From positions 54,943,693 through 55,007,692 of the forward strand of contig CM028379.1 in the NCBI GenBank assembly GCA_013146195.2: a stretch of DNA of 64,000 bases, written 5' to 3'. A model generated the notes under the pieces. It worked only from the letters and a program-made list of their open reading frames with translations, searched no databases and was not told the origin of the DNA. A program made the position numbers and the translations under genes. Origin of the DNA: Codonopsis lanceolata. Lineage: Eukaryota; Streptophyta; Magnoliopsida; Asterales; Campanulaceae. This document shows positions 10,576 through 22,189 of this stretch, piece by piece (position 1 is the first letter of the stretch; every line of letters begins with the position of its first letter).

Positions 10576-10592
10576 CAAGGAGTAGGGGCTAC
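10576..10592 (+). other. Polypurine tract of Tat-1
   Basis: CAAGGAGTAGGGGCTAC directly precedes the LTR start TGAGTTGCCCGG. Tat-2 has the matching AAGGAGTTGGGGGCTAC before TGAGCT. Confidence 0.75.
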
Positions 10593-11052
10593 TGAGTTGC
10601 CCGGCCCAATAGACCCAAGCCATAAGACACGTGCCTGGCACATGATTACTATTCAGTCAACGCACGAGCATCCTAAAGTCAAAGCTATGAGGAGAAGATT
10701 AAATGGTTCTTGTATATCACGAGCAGGGTCTCAACCTTTAGCGAGCAAGAGATGTTAGCGAGCTGAGGGCTTGACCAGCGAGCACGCACATGTAGCGAGC
10801 ATGATGTGTTATGCTCGTGAATTTAAGAGTTGTTGCCAGTTGAGGACGGTTATGTCCGGATAAATCTCCATTTTGACCGTTGTGGTTAATGGGGCAATTA
10901 ATATGCCAGCCATCAATGCTATGAATGTTAGTGGGCAGCTATGGTCGGTTATTCTCTCCGACAACTATAAAAGCTCCTGAAAATGAAGGAGGGAGGTACG
11001 TGATTTGATATAGCTTACCTAAACTCTGCTAAATTTTACTCTCTTGCATACT
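10593..11052 (+). repeat. Tat-1 3' LTR, truncated
   Basis: It starts TGAGTTGCCCGGCCCAAT like the Tat-2 LTR and contains a TATA box (TATAAAAG at 10966). Homology stops near 11052, just after CCTAAACTCTG. The last 200 bp or so (as seen at 1-155) are missing. Several AGCGAGC motifs lie at about 10740-10800, roughly 20 bp apart. Confidence 0.8.
10966..10973 (+). promoter_or_regulatory. LTR TATA box of Tat-1
   Basis: TATAAAAG lies in the U3 part of the 3' LTR at the place matching the TATA element in the Tat-2 LTR. Confidence 0.6.
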
Positions 11053-11330
11053 TGTCCCGTTTTAACCCACCCACATTTTTCCTCCAAAAACCATACATTT
11101 ATATAACAAAAAATTAACGGGGTAAAATGGGTAACGGGTCCGACCCAGTGTAACCTGACTTGTTAATTTTTTTTGGTGAAAACGGATAACTCATTTTGAC
11201 TCAAAAAATAAAAATAAAAAATTTAACGTGTCGGGTTTGGTAGAGTAATTTTCAAGTCGGGTTGGGAGAATTGACGGATTTTGAGTTGTAATTATCAGGT
11301 CTACTTTGAACAAAGGAGTATATGATTTTA
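11053..11330. repeat. GGGT/ACCC-rich dispersed repeat
   Basis: The tract is rich in GGTAACGGGTCCGACCC, CAAGTCGGGTTGGG and similar words. A comparable tract lies at about 49200-49560. No TIR or TSD was found. It probably derives from a non-autonomous DNA transposon, which is not proven. Confidence 0.35.
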
Positions 11331-11980
11331 AGCTTTTATTCTAACAACGTGAACAAAACCATTAACTTTTAGTTTGTTAGGTATTAGATGTCTTACTTTG
11401 AGATTTTTAAGATAGAAAAATAATTTTTAAGACCTTTTGAATATAAGATTTTTTTAGTAGGACTTTTTGATATTTTCTAAAGATTTACATAAACTAAACG
11501 AATTTATCACACTTGTATAAAATACAAGCAACCATTAGGAAAGTAAAAAATAATTTAAAGTTTCATGTTTTTCATCATTTAACTTGGATATATTTTTTTT
11601 TCATAAAGATGTTTCTTCTTTTTCTTTTTTCCATAGGCCATTAAAAACTGATCCATAAAATTTATGGGACTCATGTTTTTTTAAAAAAAATTTAAGAAAG
11701 TTCATAATGATTCTCTTTAGTAACAAACTATTGTTTATCTAAATAGAATAAGACCCTGACAAAGTACAAAGGGTCATGATTAGTTGTAAGTTAATAAAAT
11801 ATGCATTGTGATTGATAGCTAGCAATAAAGTAATTTATGATTAATAAACTGAATCTATGTTTTGGTATGCAACAGACGGTTTTGGATTAATAATAAGTAT
11901 TATTTAAATAATGTATTTATCCCTTCGCTAATTACACCAAGGAAAACAATGATATTATTAAACGTTTTCACTAAAAAAAA
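11331..11980. other. AT-rich intergenic DNA
   Basis: I see no gene, RNA gene or delimited transposon here. Confidence 0.5.
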
Positions 11981-13746
11981 TTATAGGAATAACAATTTTC
12001 ATCCCAAAATTATCCCCAGTATATGATGATAATGGGGATTGCGTCGATTATTGGTGGATATCTATATTTTCAAGTTAGTTTTGTCCATTTTTCTTCTCAT
12101 CATCATCTTACGACGCCTTCATTTTCCATGTTTCGCAAAAGATCGAACTCCGATTTCGCTATTTGGGTTAAATTTGGAGAATTTCAAATTTAGAGTTAAT
12201 ACATCGTAAATGATATGCTCATCTCTCTAGATCCAATGTTAGATGTACTTATCTTCAATCCATTAATTGCAAGTTCATTTAAATATCTTCATATGTTTGT
12301 GTGTCATCTTCATGCATTTAATTCATGATGAAAAGTTTCTCATTAAATCCTAGTGCTACCAACCACCTAGTTATGTTAATAACAAGATTATTTTTCCTGA
12401 GGATTGATAATGAGGACGTTAGTAATATGGGGACCGATTCTATTGTTTATTCTTGTCGGCTTAGGCTGTCAATGGATTAGATATATATCGGATATAAGTA
12501 AATTCGAATCCAATCCGAAACCCTATATCACCGATCCGATTTGATTTGATAATCCGACGGATCAAGTGTATGTCAATTCATATCCGAATCCGTTACCCGT
12601 TAACATATCCGATTAAATATCCGATCCGATCCGAAATATAAATATATGAATAAAAAACAATTATAATATGAAAGGGAGGAAGATCAAAAGACAACATGCA
12701 TATATAATTGTGTATATTATGTATATGTATAATAAAAAATATGTTATTTTCGAATCGGATTGGATCGGATTCTTAACGGATCGGATATAGCTAAATCCAT
12801 ATCCGATCCGTTAATAAATAAATTATCTGGATTCAGATTCGGGTTATTGGACCATTATACAAATCCATATCCGAAATTTCGGATCGAATTCAGATCGGAT
12901 TCAGACCAAAATTCGATCCAGGTCTAGTCTGGCTATCTAGCAAGTCCATTGTGAGTTCCTTGAAAACATTAATTGATATTATTGGAAACCTCATTTACGT
13001 TGTGCCACTACGTCTTATGTTCGACCACCTTTATTTTGCTTATAATAGATATTATTGGGAAAATGATCAAATTTATCACTGCAATGTAATCAATCTTTGA
13101 ATTTAGCCAATATATTAATTTTTGAGCAAAATTGTTATTGTCGTTTCGTTTCATTATGTTGTAGTTTTCGCCACTATATCTAACTATATCCAAGTCTTAT
13201 AGAATCTTTCAATCACCTCCCCTATAGTTTTAGTAATATATTATAAGATCCTTAATGATGGTTGATTTTCGAAATTAGGGATTTTGAGCTAAATTTATTG
13301 ACGGATGACGATTTTCTAAATGAAAATTAAGACTTTTATTTTAAAGTAATACTGACATGAATTATTAAATAAAAATTTGAAAATAAAACATTCGTAGGGT
13401 CCCTTATACATAATGCAATAATTAATCACCATATAAATAATTAAATTTTTGAAAAAGAGTTATGCATAGCGGAAATGTTTTAATCAGTGATATCTCAAAA
13501 TAGTTTATGATCTTATCTTGAGTGTAAATTAAATGACTCAATAATAATCAGATACAACAATATAGACAAGATAATTTATGACTTTATCTTGTGTGTAAAT
13601 TAAATGACTATAATAATCAGATACAACAATATAGACATATGTAGTTTTGTTTGAACTGTATTGATAAAACAGTTATGTTCCTGCAGAAAAAAGGAACAAT
13701 CAAAATGTAAGAAGCAGTAAATAAGGAGTTTAAGGGCAAGTGAAAT
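11981..13746. repeat. Duplicated block, copy A
   Basis: It starts near TTATAGGAATAAC and ends at AAGTGAAAT. Copy B (15628-16422) is collinear but lacks a 465-bp insert (12462-12926) and about 510 bp (about 13015-13525). Both copies carry the same internal 70-80 bp tandem duplication around AAATGACT and AATCAGATACAAC (13525-13640). Confidence 0.85.
12462..12926. mobile_element. hAT-like non-autonomous element, CGGAT-rich
   Basis: Copy B of the block shows the empty site (TTATCTGGCTGTC). The filled site here has GTCGGCT on the left and GTCTGGCT on the right, a degenerate 8-bp TSD. The termini TAGGCTGTC and (reverse complement) TAGACCTGG are short imperfect TIRs. The interior is packed with GGATCGGAT/ATCCGAT words. 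Length 465 bp, no ORF. Confidence 0.65.
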
Positions 13747-15627
13747 TGACTGTTATTTTTATAAGATATTAATCTTAAACCCTAGATTTTGAACTTCATG
13801 ATAATCACAATAATATGTAAAATACTATTAATTAAAATACCTGATGAAGACATGTTGTTTCTAGTGATTTGCCCTTAATCCGAAATCTCAGTATATTAAA
13901 GAGGCAGAGGCGGAATATGGTTTCTCCCTTTTGGCCTAAAAAACCTAATGAGTTGATTTAACGTAATAGATAAATATGATGGGTATTACATCTCTTTATA
14001 GGTAAAGGGAGGACCAAATCCTAAATTTTAATCTCAACCGTCCATCAAGGTAAAGTTTATTTAGAAAACTTACCCTTTTTACAAACCAAATTTATTGTAA
14101 TTTAGTAATTTCCAAATCAACTGTAATTCTCACTTATTGACCATATATAGATTTTTTAACCTGCAAGAAATATATCTTACAATTTTAAGGTATTCGGAAC
14201 CCAAATTTTACGTCCACCCCTCAGAGCCCTCTCCCTCTCGCTCACACGAGGTTAATAATGCACTATATTTTCCAAAAATATAACTATTGAAATGTAAATC
14301 CTAAATTTTCCACCACCAATCGACAACCCAACCAAGACACTTTACACAGTAAACAAAATAGATTATAAGCTTTGTATCTTCAATTTGACTTGAATGCACT
14401 TGTAGATGTTGTAAACAGTTGAACTTTAGCCTTCAGTGATGTGTTCTCTCTTTTAACTTGTACTGAATATACATAATTGGAGTGGAATTTAATATGTTTC
14501 ACGTAAAAAGTTTATTTTTAAAAATTAAAATATAAAAATATCATTTTATTATTAATAGACTACTAAAAATATAATTTTCTTAAAAAGTTTGACTTTTAAA
14601 CGGGGACTCTTTGTCCGGAACGAAGAAAATATCTCTCTTTTTTGTATTATGGATAATTCTAACATAAATATCATCATCAAAATTAATATATACAGAAGGT
14701 CCTAACAACATTTTTAGAACAATAGGTCTTATAAACTAGATAATTATTCATGAAATTTTATTTTTCTTGTAATGTTACTTTTAATAGAGGAAATAAGTTT
14801 ACAATTTTTTTTTTGTCAATTTTCTGTAAAAGAATATAATCTCATCCAACGAATGAGTGTTGGCAAAGATTCCATGAATTAATTTTCTCAAAATTTGTTA
14901 ATTGATTCGATTTCTTTTAAACTTAATGTATATTTTCATTTTATTTATTGTTATTTTTAAACATAATATGTTTAAATATTTTTTCTTATTTTTTTAATTT
15001 AGGAAATATATTTCCTTTTTTACGTTTATCTTTCGTTCATTCTTCTTTTTTTTGTTCATAACATATCTTCATTTTAACCTCAAAAGAAAAAAAATGTCTT
15101 AATAATCTAAGAACCAAAAAAGCATCTATTTGTTAATATCAATTATCATTAATAATCTACAAACATTCTTAAAAACCTTATGGGAGACAATTAAAATAAA
15201 TTATGTGAGAAATTAGATGATAGTTAAAAATAAATAAAATATCAAAAAAATTAAATTACTACTACTCCGAATAAGGTCCACGAAAAAATTACTATGATCA
15301 AATGTAAAAATTGATCAAAATACAATAAAATAAATAATTTTCCCGGTGTTATTGTATACAATCGTCAGGTACAAAAATGAAATAAACTACTACTCCGTAT
15401 AAGGTCCACGAAAAGCAAAGAATCTTGTTTTTAGGAATTTTTTTCCTTTATTTGTTCTATAATTTCTTTCTTTTTTTTAATAATATTACTCTTTCAAAAA
15501 TTCAAAAAGTATAACAAAGGCTTCACTTTACTAGTTTATTCAGAGGTCCGGCACCGACAAGTTCTTTCAACAAGTTAAAGGATTAGTTTTTGCAAAATGT
15601 ATATTTGGAATAACATATTGAAAAATG
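13747..15627. other. AT-rich intergenic DNA between the duplicated blocks
   Basis: No supported gene. Short direct repeats occur (ACTCCGAATAAGGTCC at about 15267 and ACTCCGTATAAGGTCC at about 15391). A segment at 14520-14600 (CTACTAAAAATATAATTTTC) resembles the DNA left of Tat-3 (40240-40280), probably the same dispersed repeat. Confidence 0.4.
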
Positions 15628-16422
15628 TTATAGAAATAACAATTTTCATCCCAAAATTATCCCCAGTATATAATGATAATGGGGATTGTGTCGATTATTG
15701 GTGGAAATCTATATTTTCAAGTTAGTTTTGTCCATTTTTCTTCTCATCGTCATCTTATGACGCCTTCATTTTCCATGTTTCGCAAAAGATCGACTCCGAT
15801 TTCTCTATTTGGGTTAAATTTGGCAAATTTCAAATTTAGAGTTTATGCATCGTAAATGATACATTCATCTCTCTAGATCCAATGTTAGATGTACAACTCA
15901 TTCTTATCTTCAATCCATTAATTGCATGTTCATTTAAATATCTTCATATGTTTGTGTGTCATCTTCATGCATTTAATTCATGATGAAAAGTTTCTCATTA
16001 AATCCTAGTGCTACCAAACGCCTAGTTGTTGTTAATAACAAGATTATTATTTTAGAGGATTGCTAACGAGGACGTTAATAATATCGAGATCGATAATGTT
16101 GTTTATTCTTATCTGGCTGTCTAGCAAGTCCATTGTGAGTTCCTTGAAAACATTAATTGTATTTATTTACCGAAACTCGGTTGAAACCTTATTTACGTTG
16201 TAAATTAAATGACTCAATAATAATCAGATACAACAATATAGACAAGATAATTTATGACTTTATCTTGTGTGTAAATTAAATGACTATAATAATCAGATAC
16301 AACAATATAGACATATGTAGTTTTGTTTGAACTGTATTGATAAAACAGTTATGTTCCTGCAGAAAAAAGGAACAATCAAAATGTAAGAAGCAGTAAATAA
16401 GGAGTTTAAGGGCAAGTGAAAT
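15628..16422. repeat. Duplicated block, copy B
   Basis: Shorter copy of 11981-13746. It lacks the hAT-like insert and joins TTTACGTTGT directly to AAATTAAATGACTC, consistent with a deletion at short GT microhomology. It ends exactly where a Helitron-like TCTATCTATATTATAAAA begins. Confidence 0.85.
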
Positions 16423-17608
16423 CTATCTATATTATAAAACATCTTGGAAAACACGTGTGCAATTGAGTAGAGATAAAAAACGGCTGAGATCAATTCATTT
16501 ACCGATATCCTACGGTCCCAATTCTGTCTAGATTTCACATGTTCGAAGGGTAGTTGTGCAACCCCTCTCCAACTCCCCCACTTCTCCCATCTCCAACTTC
16601 CCCTCTTTTCCCCTCTTTTCTTTTTAATTTTTCTTTTCTTTTATTTGTTTAATAATGAACAAACTCTTTATGACCCTGATTTCACTATTCAAAGCACATC
16701 ATTAAAATTTGTGACCCTGATTTGACTATTCAAAGCACATCATTAAAATTCTAAATATGCAACTCAATTGACATATCAACTCAATTGTAAAATTAGGGAT
16801 CCAATCCCTGCACCGACTCTATTTCTGAAAAAAGCAAAGGTTTTATCTGGTAGGAAAGGGGAGTATAGTGTACTGTCTCACTAATCCCCTACCTGTCTAA
16901 AATTACAATAATATACAAAATTCCAAAATACCAGTCTTGACACGTTAAAATCTACACCCATGTATGTTATTATCGACTTGAAATGTTTGATGGCATCAAA
17001 ACTGTTGAGTTATTGTAATAATTTATGTCTCGAAGGTGGCATCAAAACTGTTGAGTTATTGTAATAATTTTGGACGACTAAATTAGATTCTCATGACTCT
17101 TAAGAAAAATAATTATTTTTTATGTTGTCTTATTTACAAAGTTAAGAAAAATACCAAAATTTTAAATTGAAAAATAGTCAATTTAAATCAATAGAAGTGA
17201 TAATAATAATTTAAATTGAGTGTATAAAACATTCTTCCAATTTTTAAAAATATCTAAAACACAATTTATTGAGTTTTTCTTTAGGTGGTTTGGGTTTTAA
17301 AATGAGTATTAGTTTTTTTGGAAATTTTTTGGTTTAACTAAGAATATGTATAACCATTAATTGGGAATTCTTCCAATTTTTTATATTATTAAGACCACTC
17401 TAAAAGATAAACTGTTTTTATTTTATTTTTTAAAAAATAGAATAAGTAATAATATGTATAATTACTAATTTGGAATTCTTCCGATTTTTTATGTTGTTAA
17501 TAATATGTATAAAATATAAAATACATTTTTCATTAAACATATAGTCACTTTTTTATACCAACATAAAAAAGAGATATTAATTGTTTAGTGTCTATCTTCC
17601 ACAGTAAA
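16422..17608 (+). mobile_element. Possible Helitron-derived segment
   Basis: The left edge TCTATCTATATTATAAAAC resembles plant Helitron 5' ends and lies after an A, as Helitrons insert between A and T. No matching 3' end was identified. Inside are a 40-bp tandem duplication (about 16661-16740) and another around GGCATCAAAACTGTTGAG (16990-17070). Confidence 0.3.
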
Positions 17609-18006
17609 TCTATAATATAAAACAGGTTACGCGGTTAAAAAAAAGTTAAAAAATTAATACCCTTGGTGTATGTGTTAACAAAAGTTTATATTTTAACGAA
17701 AGATTATTAATTGTATAAGGGCAAAGCTGGTTGTCCTCCTCAAATTTGTAATTTTATTTCTATTAATAAAATTTAACAAGGTATCGCCTCTGTTTTCTTA
17801 AATAAAATTACAAATAAAAGTTTTAATTTTTTTCTCCACAGTTGAATGATCATAATGTTTTAATTGATTATCGAGAGGTCTTCATTTTCAATTTGTTATT
17901 TTAGACTTTTTTGAAACATGATTAAAACATATATTGATTTATTTAAATATTGACATCCTCCAAGATCTTGACATCTTCTCTACTTCATGGCGCACAAACA
18001 AAGACT
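17609..18006 (+). mobile_element. Helitron-like fragment
   Basis: It starts TCTATAATATAAAACAGG. From 17730 on it matches 37497-37756, which ends in a clear hairpin plus CTAG. Here the 3' hairpin is eroded. Confidence 0.42.
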
Positions 18007-18156
18007 ATATATATATATTTAAAATAAAAAAATGATAGTTCGTACTGTTTTAGTACAATAAATTATATGTTTTATGATATTTTTTAAAAATAAAATATTT
18101 TGTGTAAAATATTTATTTAAAAAATATTCTATTTAGCTCAAATTGAAAAAAAATAT

Positions 18157-18289
18157 TTCCTCCGTTTTTAAATAATTGTTCTTTTTCAAAATTTTATTTT
18201 TAATAAAATATTTTTATCATTTTATCCTAACTTTTTTTACATGTTTTAATTATGACTACATGTTCAAAAATATTAAAAGAAACTATATA
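18157..18289. mobile_element. Partial Stowaway-like MITE
   Basis: TTCCTCCGTTTTTAAATAATTG resembles the left end of the neighbouring MITE. The copy is interrupted by that MITE at 18290. Confidence 0.4.
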
Positions 18290-18566
18290 CTCCCTCCGTC
18301 CCTCAATTATCGTCTCACTTTCCTTTTTCGTCCGTCCCAAAATAATTGTCCACTTTGAAACTTACATTTTTAGAACATCACTATTACCACTTTACCCTTA
18401 CTTTTTCACTCTACTTTAATTATCATTAAAAACTATTAAACCAATATAAATAAATTAATTTTTCTTAAACTGTTATTTATATATATTTTATAAATATTTA
18501 TAATTCAGTTAATTTTTTAAAATGATGTATCAAATCATAGATAACCATATTTGAAAACGGAGGTAG
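18290..18566. mobile_element. Stowaway-like MITE
   Basis: Left terminus CTCCCTCCGTCCCTCAAT; right terminus (reverse complement) CTACCTCCGTTTTCAAAT. Flanked by TA on both sides (18288-18289 and 18567-18568). Length 277 bp, no ORF. Stowaway MITEs are moved by Tc1/mariner transposases. Confidence 0.75.
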
Positions 18567-18568
18567 TA

Positions 18569-19028
18569 TAATAAATGGCACGTGAAAGGAGACGTTTTTT
18601 TTTAAAGAATTAAAAAGATTTAAAAAATCGGTGGTAGGTAATTTGTCTCTATGCGATTATACGACATGACATGATAGAGATAGTTGACAGCTGAAATTCA
18701 GGCGGTCCGTCTTTTGAGGAACTATTTTCCAAATTATTAATTATTACTACTTCCTATTTTTCAAATATTTGTTTTATTTGATTCAACAAACTGTTTTTAA
18801 AAAAGACAAATGATATTACGAGCTAGAGTTTGTGATATAATTATGAGCTTTAGTGTTTGAGCCGTTCGATGATTAAGTTGATGATGATTTGAAATGTTCA
18901 TATCATTACTTAAAAAAGAACAAATTTAATCTAACGGTATAAATATCTTAGAAGATTTGATTTAACGGCACTAATACTAAAGCGTAATAATACTACAAGC
19001 TCTAACTCGTAATATCATACCTCTTTAA
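18569..19028. other. AT-rich intergenic DNA
   Basis: No supported gene or delimited element. Confidence 0.5.
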
Positions 19029-19037
19029 AAAAAGTAA

Positions 19038-20708
19038 GGTAAAAGACATATTTGGGGCACTGTATTTTTCTAAAAATTGTAATTAAGTCACTGAAACATC
19101 AAAATTTTCTGTGCGACCACTGTACTAGATTTATCGTACATGTTAACTAAATTTTTGAATTGACGTTAAATTATGTTAAATACCTATTTTGCCCTCGTCT
19201 TCATCACAGTGGTCAGCCACATCATCATCAGTTCCAAAAATCAAAGAATTGTAGTTGAACATGGAAAACTCCGATCAAACCAAGATCTGAAATGAAAATA
19301 AAAAAAACTTTTGTGCCAATCCATTCGAAATTATATAAACAAAAAACCTCAAGAATTTCTTATTTCATGACATTGAGTATATATAAAAATAAAGGGGGAA
19401 AATTCATGAATTGGTGGGTTTGATTTCAGATTTGGTGGATTTTTCAAAGCAAATTCATCTCAATGAGCAAAAGCCCTTCAGATAACTCATGTGAACCTTG
19501 CTGCTCGAATACTTCTGCTCCTGAGTTATGCTCTGAGAAGAACTTCATTGAAGTCCAGAAAGAGGATCCTATAGCTACCTCAAGAACTCCATTAACAGAA
19601 AAGAATTCATTTTGCAACAATGAAGGATTGGATGTTCTAACAGGATCTGACATTGAGGTAGTAGAAAAGACGGTGGACCTGCCTTCTTCAGAGATTGCCT
19701 AGAAAGAGAACATTTAACGCCAGTTACCTACGCCTCGCACTGAAATGCACGGATGAACATCAGTCCACCCAGATTGAAGGAGGTCGACGATTGGGTTGCT
19801 TTACAAGATCTGGCTGGAAGCGAAGAAGGAAAAAAAGGATGAAGCTGGGGCGGCAGAGTGGATCTTAGTTTCAAAACCCAGATCTGACTTACTTGGTCTC
19901 ATCCTGGAACTAATCGTATTTGGTCGGAGTAAGCAGAGGCAGAAGGGGAGAGAGAGAGAGGATGAAGCTGGAGCGGAGATGATGGTAATGACCGGAGATG
20001 TCGATAAGAGATAGAGCTTGAAGAGTTGCTGCGATGGAGACGGAGATGAAGTCAGAGTAGATTGAAGGAGGTCGACAATCAGGTTGCATTCTCGACACAC
20101 CGCCGCCGTTTCAACTAGGACAGGAGCTAGGCCATTCTCAACAAAGATGATGATGCTGGCTGGAGAAGATGAAATTGAAGCGGAATCTGTGTGAGGAGAG
20201 GGTTGGAGAGAGAGACAGTGAAGACGATAGGAGATGATGGGGCGATTTTGGCTAGAGATGGAGTAGGAAGGAAGTCAGTGATGGTGAGAGAGAGCTCGGA
20301 GAAGGAGGAGGAGGCTCGCTGGTGATTTTGGCTGGAGATGGGTTTTTTTGGATATGAAACCCAAATATGGGTGCTTGGATTAAGGAATTGGTCTACAACA
20401 TTCTATCCAAATTAAGATTAAGGAATTGGTCATATAGCATCAAAGTTTTATCCTCTTCTGTGAATTGATAATGAACAGGAATGGAAAATCAATAATAAAT
20501 TAATACAAATAACCACACATTTTGAAAAATGTGGAATGATGAAGAAGATGAGGGCAAAATATGTATTTAACTTAAGTTAACGTTCATCCAAAAATTGGGT
20601 TAACATGCCAGATAATTCCGGTACAGTGGCCGCTTCAAAAATTTTGACGTCTCAGTTGTCTAATTGCAACATTTTGAAAATTATAGTGGCCCAAAGGTGC
20701 ATTTTACC
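19038..20708. mobile_element. MULE-1: Mutator-like element with long TIRs
   Basis: The outer ends GGTAAAAGACATATTTGG and (reverse complement) GGTAAAATGCACCTTTGG open inverted repeats of about 170-180 bp. A perfect 9-bp TSD, AAAAAGTAA, flanks it (19029-19037 and 20709-20717). Length 1671 bp. No transposase is visible, so it is non-autonomous. The GC-richer interior with small open frames may be captured DNA. Confidence 0.88.
19463..19702 (+). CDS. Small open frame inside MULE-1, unknown
   Basis: 79 codons starting MSKSPSDNSCEPCC and ending PSSEIA. I recognise no domain; it is Ser/Glu-rich. A pyrimidine-rich TTTGATTTCAG lies about 40 bp upstream and looks like a splice acceptor, so this may be an exon of a captured host gene. 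It may equally be a chance frame. Confidence 0.25.
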   Translation: MSKSPSDNSCEPCCSNTSAPELCSEKNFIEVQKEDPIATSRTPLTEKNSFCNNEGLDVLTGSDIEVVEKTVDLPSSEIA

Positions 20709-20765
20709 AAAAAGTAATTAGTAGAACAACAAGAAGTCTTTTATATAAGTCTTATAAAAATAAGG

Positions 20766-22189
20766 ATTAATATATTGTTTGGTTCCTAAACATGTCGAAA
20801 AAGAATGTTTTAGTCCTCGGATAAAAAAACAATCGAAGGTGGTCCATGGACATGGTTTTTTGGATCAATTTGTCGCCTCCCACCATTAGCGTTACATTTT
20901 CCATCAAATGTTGTATCAAATGCCAAAAATACTCTTAAAAGTTTAATATCAGTTTAACTTGACTTTTTAATAAGAAAACAAAAGTATTTTTTTTGAAATG
21001 AAGTATTTTCTTTTTAATCGGTAAGTTTTCCAATTTTCGACTTGTGATTATTTTAATTTTCCCTGTAATTAATATGAATTAACAAATGGGAAAGAGAAAG
21101 TTGCAAAATAGATTATTGAAGCAATAGATTACGAGAAAAAGTCAGTGACATTCAAGGTGATTGAAGAAGATCGATCTCTTAGAGCTTTACAAGGATTTCA
21201 TACTCACTATTCATGTTGATACCAATGAAGAAGCAAATTTGGTCACTTGGACTTTTCATTACGAGAAGCTGCATGAAGGAGTTCCTGAACCAACTATACT
21301 CATGGAGTTTTGCATTGGAGAAAGAGAGGTCGGAGATGGAGAGAACGGAGTGGAGGCCAGTGGCTATAGTGGATTCGGAAGATAGCAGCCGAATCGATTT
21401 TAGGCCGGAGATGAAGTGGGAGGGTCGGCGATAGTAGCAGAAGGAGCAGGTGGCCAGATCTGTTTTGGTTCTTCTCCTTCTCTAATATTGAAACCCAGAT
21501 CTAAATCTGTTTTACCAAGAAGAGGCTTTTTTCGCTGGTAAATGGAAGGTCAGCGTTTTGTTGGGAGACGACGCTAAGGACTGGCACGATTGTGGGGTGA
21601 TTTTGGCCGGAGATTGAAGGAGAAGGAACAACGGTTATGGTGGGTGATGTGGCTGGAGGCCGGATGCTAGGGCAGAGGAGAGGATTTAAGATAGCAACAG
21701 AGGAGGTGAGTGGGTATTTGGCTGGATATGGAGAAGAGATAGTGGGTTGCTAGTTGGGGTCAGCATTGGAGAAAGAGAGGTCAGAGATGGAGAGAACAGG
21801 GCGGAGGCCGGTGGCTATGGTGGATTTGGAAGATGGTAGTCAAATCGATTTTTGACCGGAGATGGAGTGGGGGGGTCGGCGATAATACCAAAAGGAGCAA
21901 GCAGTTGTTTTGGTTCTTCTCCTCCAATAACCTAGATCTGTTTCAATAATATGATGAATATTTTTTGAATTGACACATTAGCCCCCTACATTTTAGACAT
22001 TTTGAAACTCAACCTATTTTAACTTTTTAAGGTATTTTTGGTTTTGATATAATATTTGACGGAAAATGTATCGCTAACGGAGGGAGGGGGTAAATTGATC
22101 CAAAAAAACATGTCCATGGACCACCTTCGATTGTTTTTTTGTCTGGGGACCAAAAAATTCTTTTTCGACATGTCAGGGACCAAATTTAA
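20766..22189. mobile_element. MULE-2: Pack-MULE with captured MLP fragment
   Basis: Long inverted repeats face each other. The left arm has AACATGTCGAAAAAGAATG and AACAATCGAAGGTGGTCCATG; the right arm (reverse complement) repeats these. Arms run about 150-200 bp. The interior holds a major-latex-protein gene fragment and a direct repeat (21319-21470 and 21771-21925). No TSD could be confirmed because the right end abuts MULE-3; the outer coordinates are approximate. Confidence 0.75.
21088..21318 (+). pseudogene. Captured Bet v 1 / major latex protein (MLP) fragment
   Basis: The sequence reads GKEKVAK, a stop, then IIEAIDYEKKSVTFKVIEED, then after a small insertion (CGAT) LLELYKDFILTIHVD, LVTWTFHYEKLHEGVPEP and LMEFCI. 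This is the C-terminal half of plant MLP-like proteins, a ligand-binding Bet v 1 fold family. One stop and one frameshift make it a pseudogene. It lies between MULE terminal repeats, so transposon capture is the simplest explanation. The N-terminal half is absent. Recognition is from family knowledge; no search was run. Confidence 0.8.

Larger units (their letters stand above)
1..11052 (+). mobile_element. Tat-1: Ty3/gypsy Tat-lineage LTR retrotransposon, decayed
   Basis: The order is LTR end, PBS, gag, protease, RT, RNase H, second RNase H, integrase, repeat spacer, antisense gene, polypurine tract and 3' LTR. This is the layout of Tat-lineage Ty3/gypsy elements that carry an extra antisense ORF. 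The 5' LTR starts before the window. The 3' LTR begins at 10593 but lacks its last part, so the element is truncated on the right and no TSD can be read. The sense frames contain many stops, so it is non-functional. Homology to the full-length Tat-2 copy (24214-35680) supports the boundaries. Confidence 0.88.

Noticed and set aside
18569..19028. Further MITE at about 18735 (CTACTTCCTATTTTTCAAAT)
   Set aside because: Only one end-like word and no opposing terminus or TA duplication.
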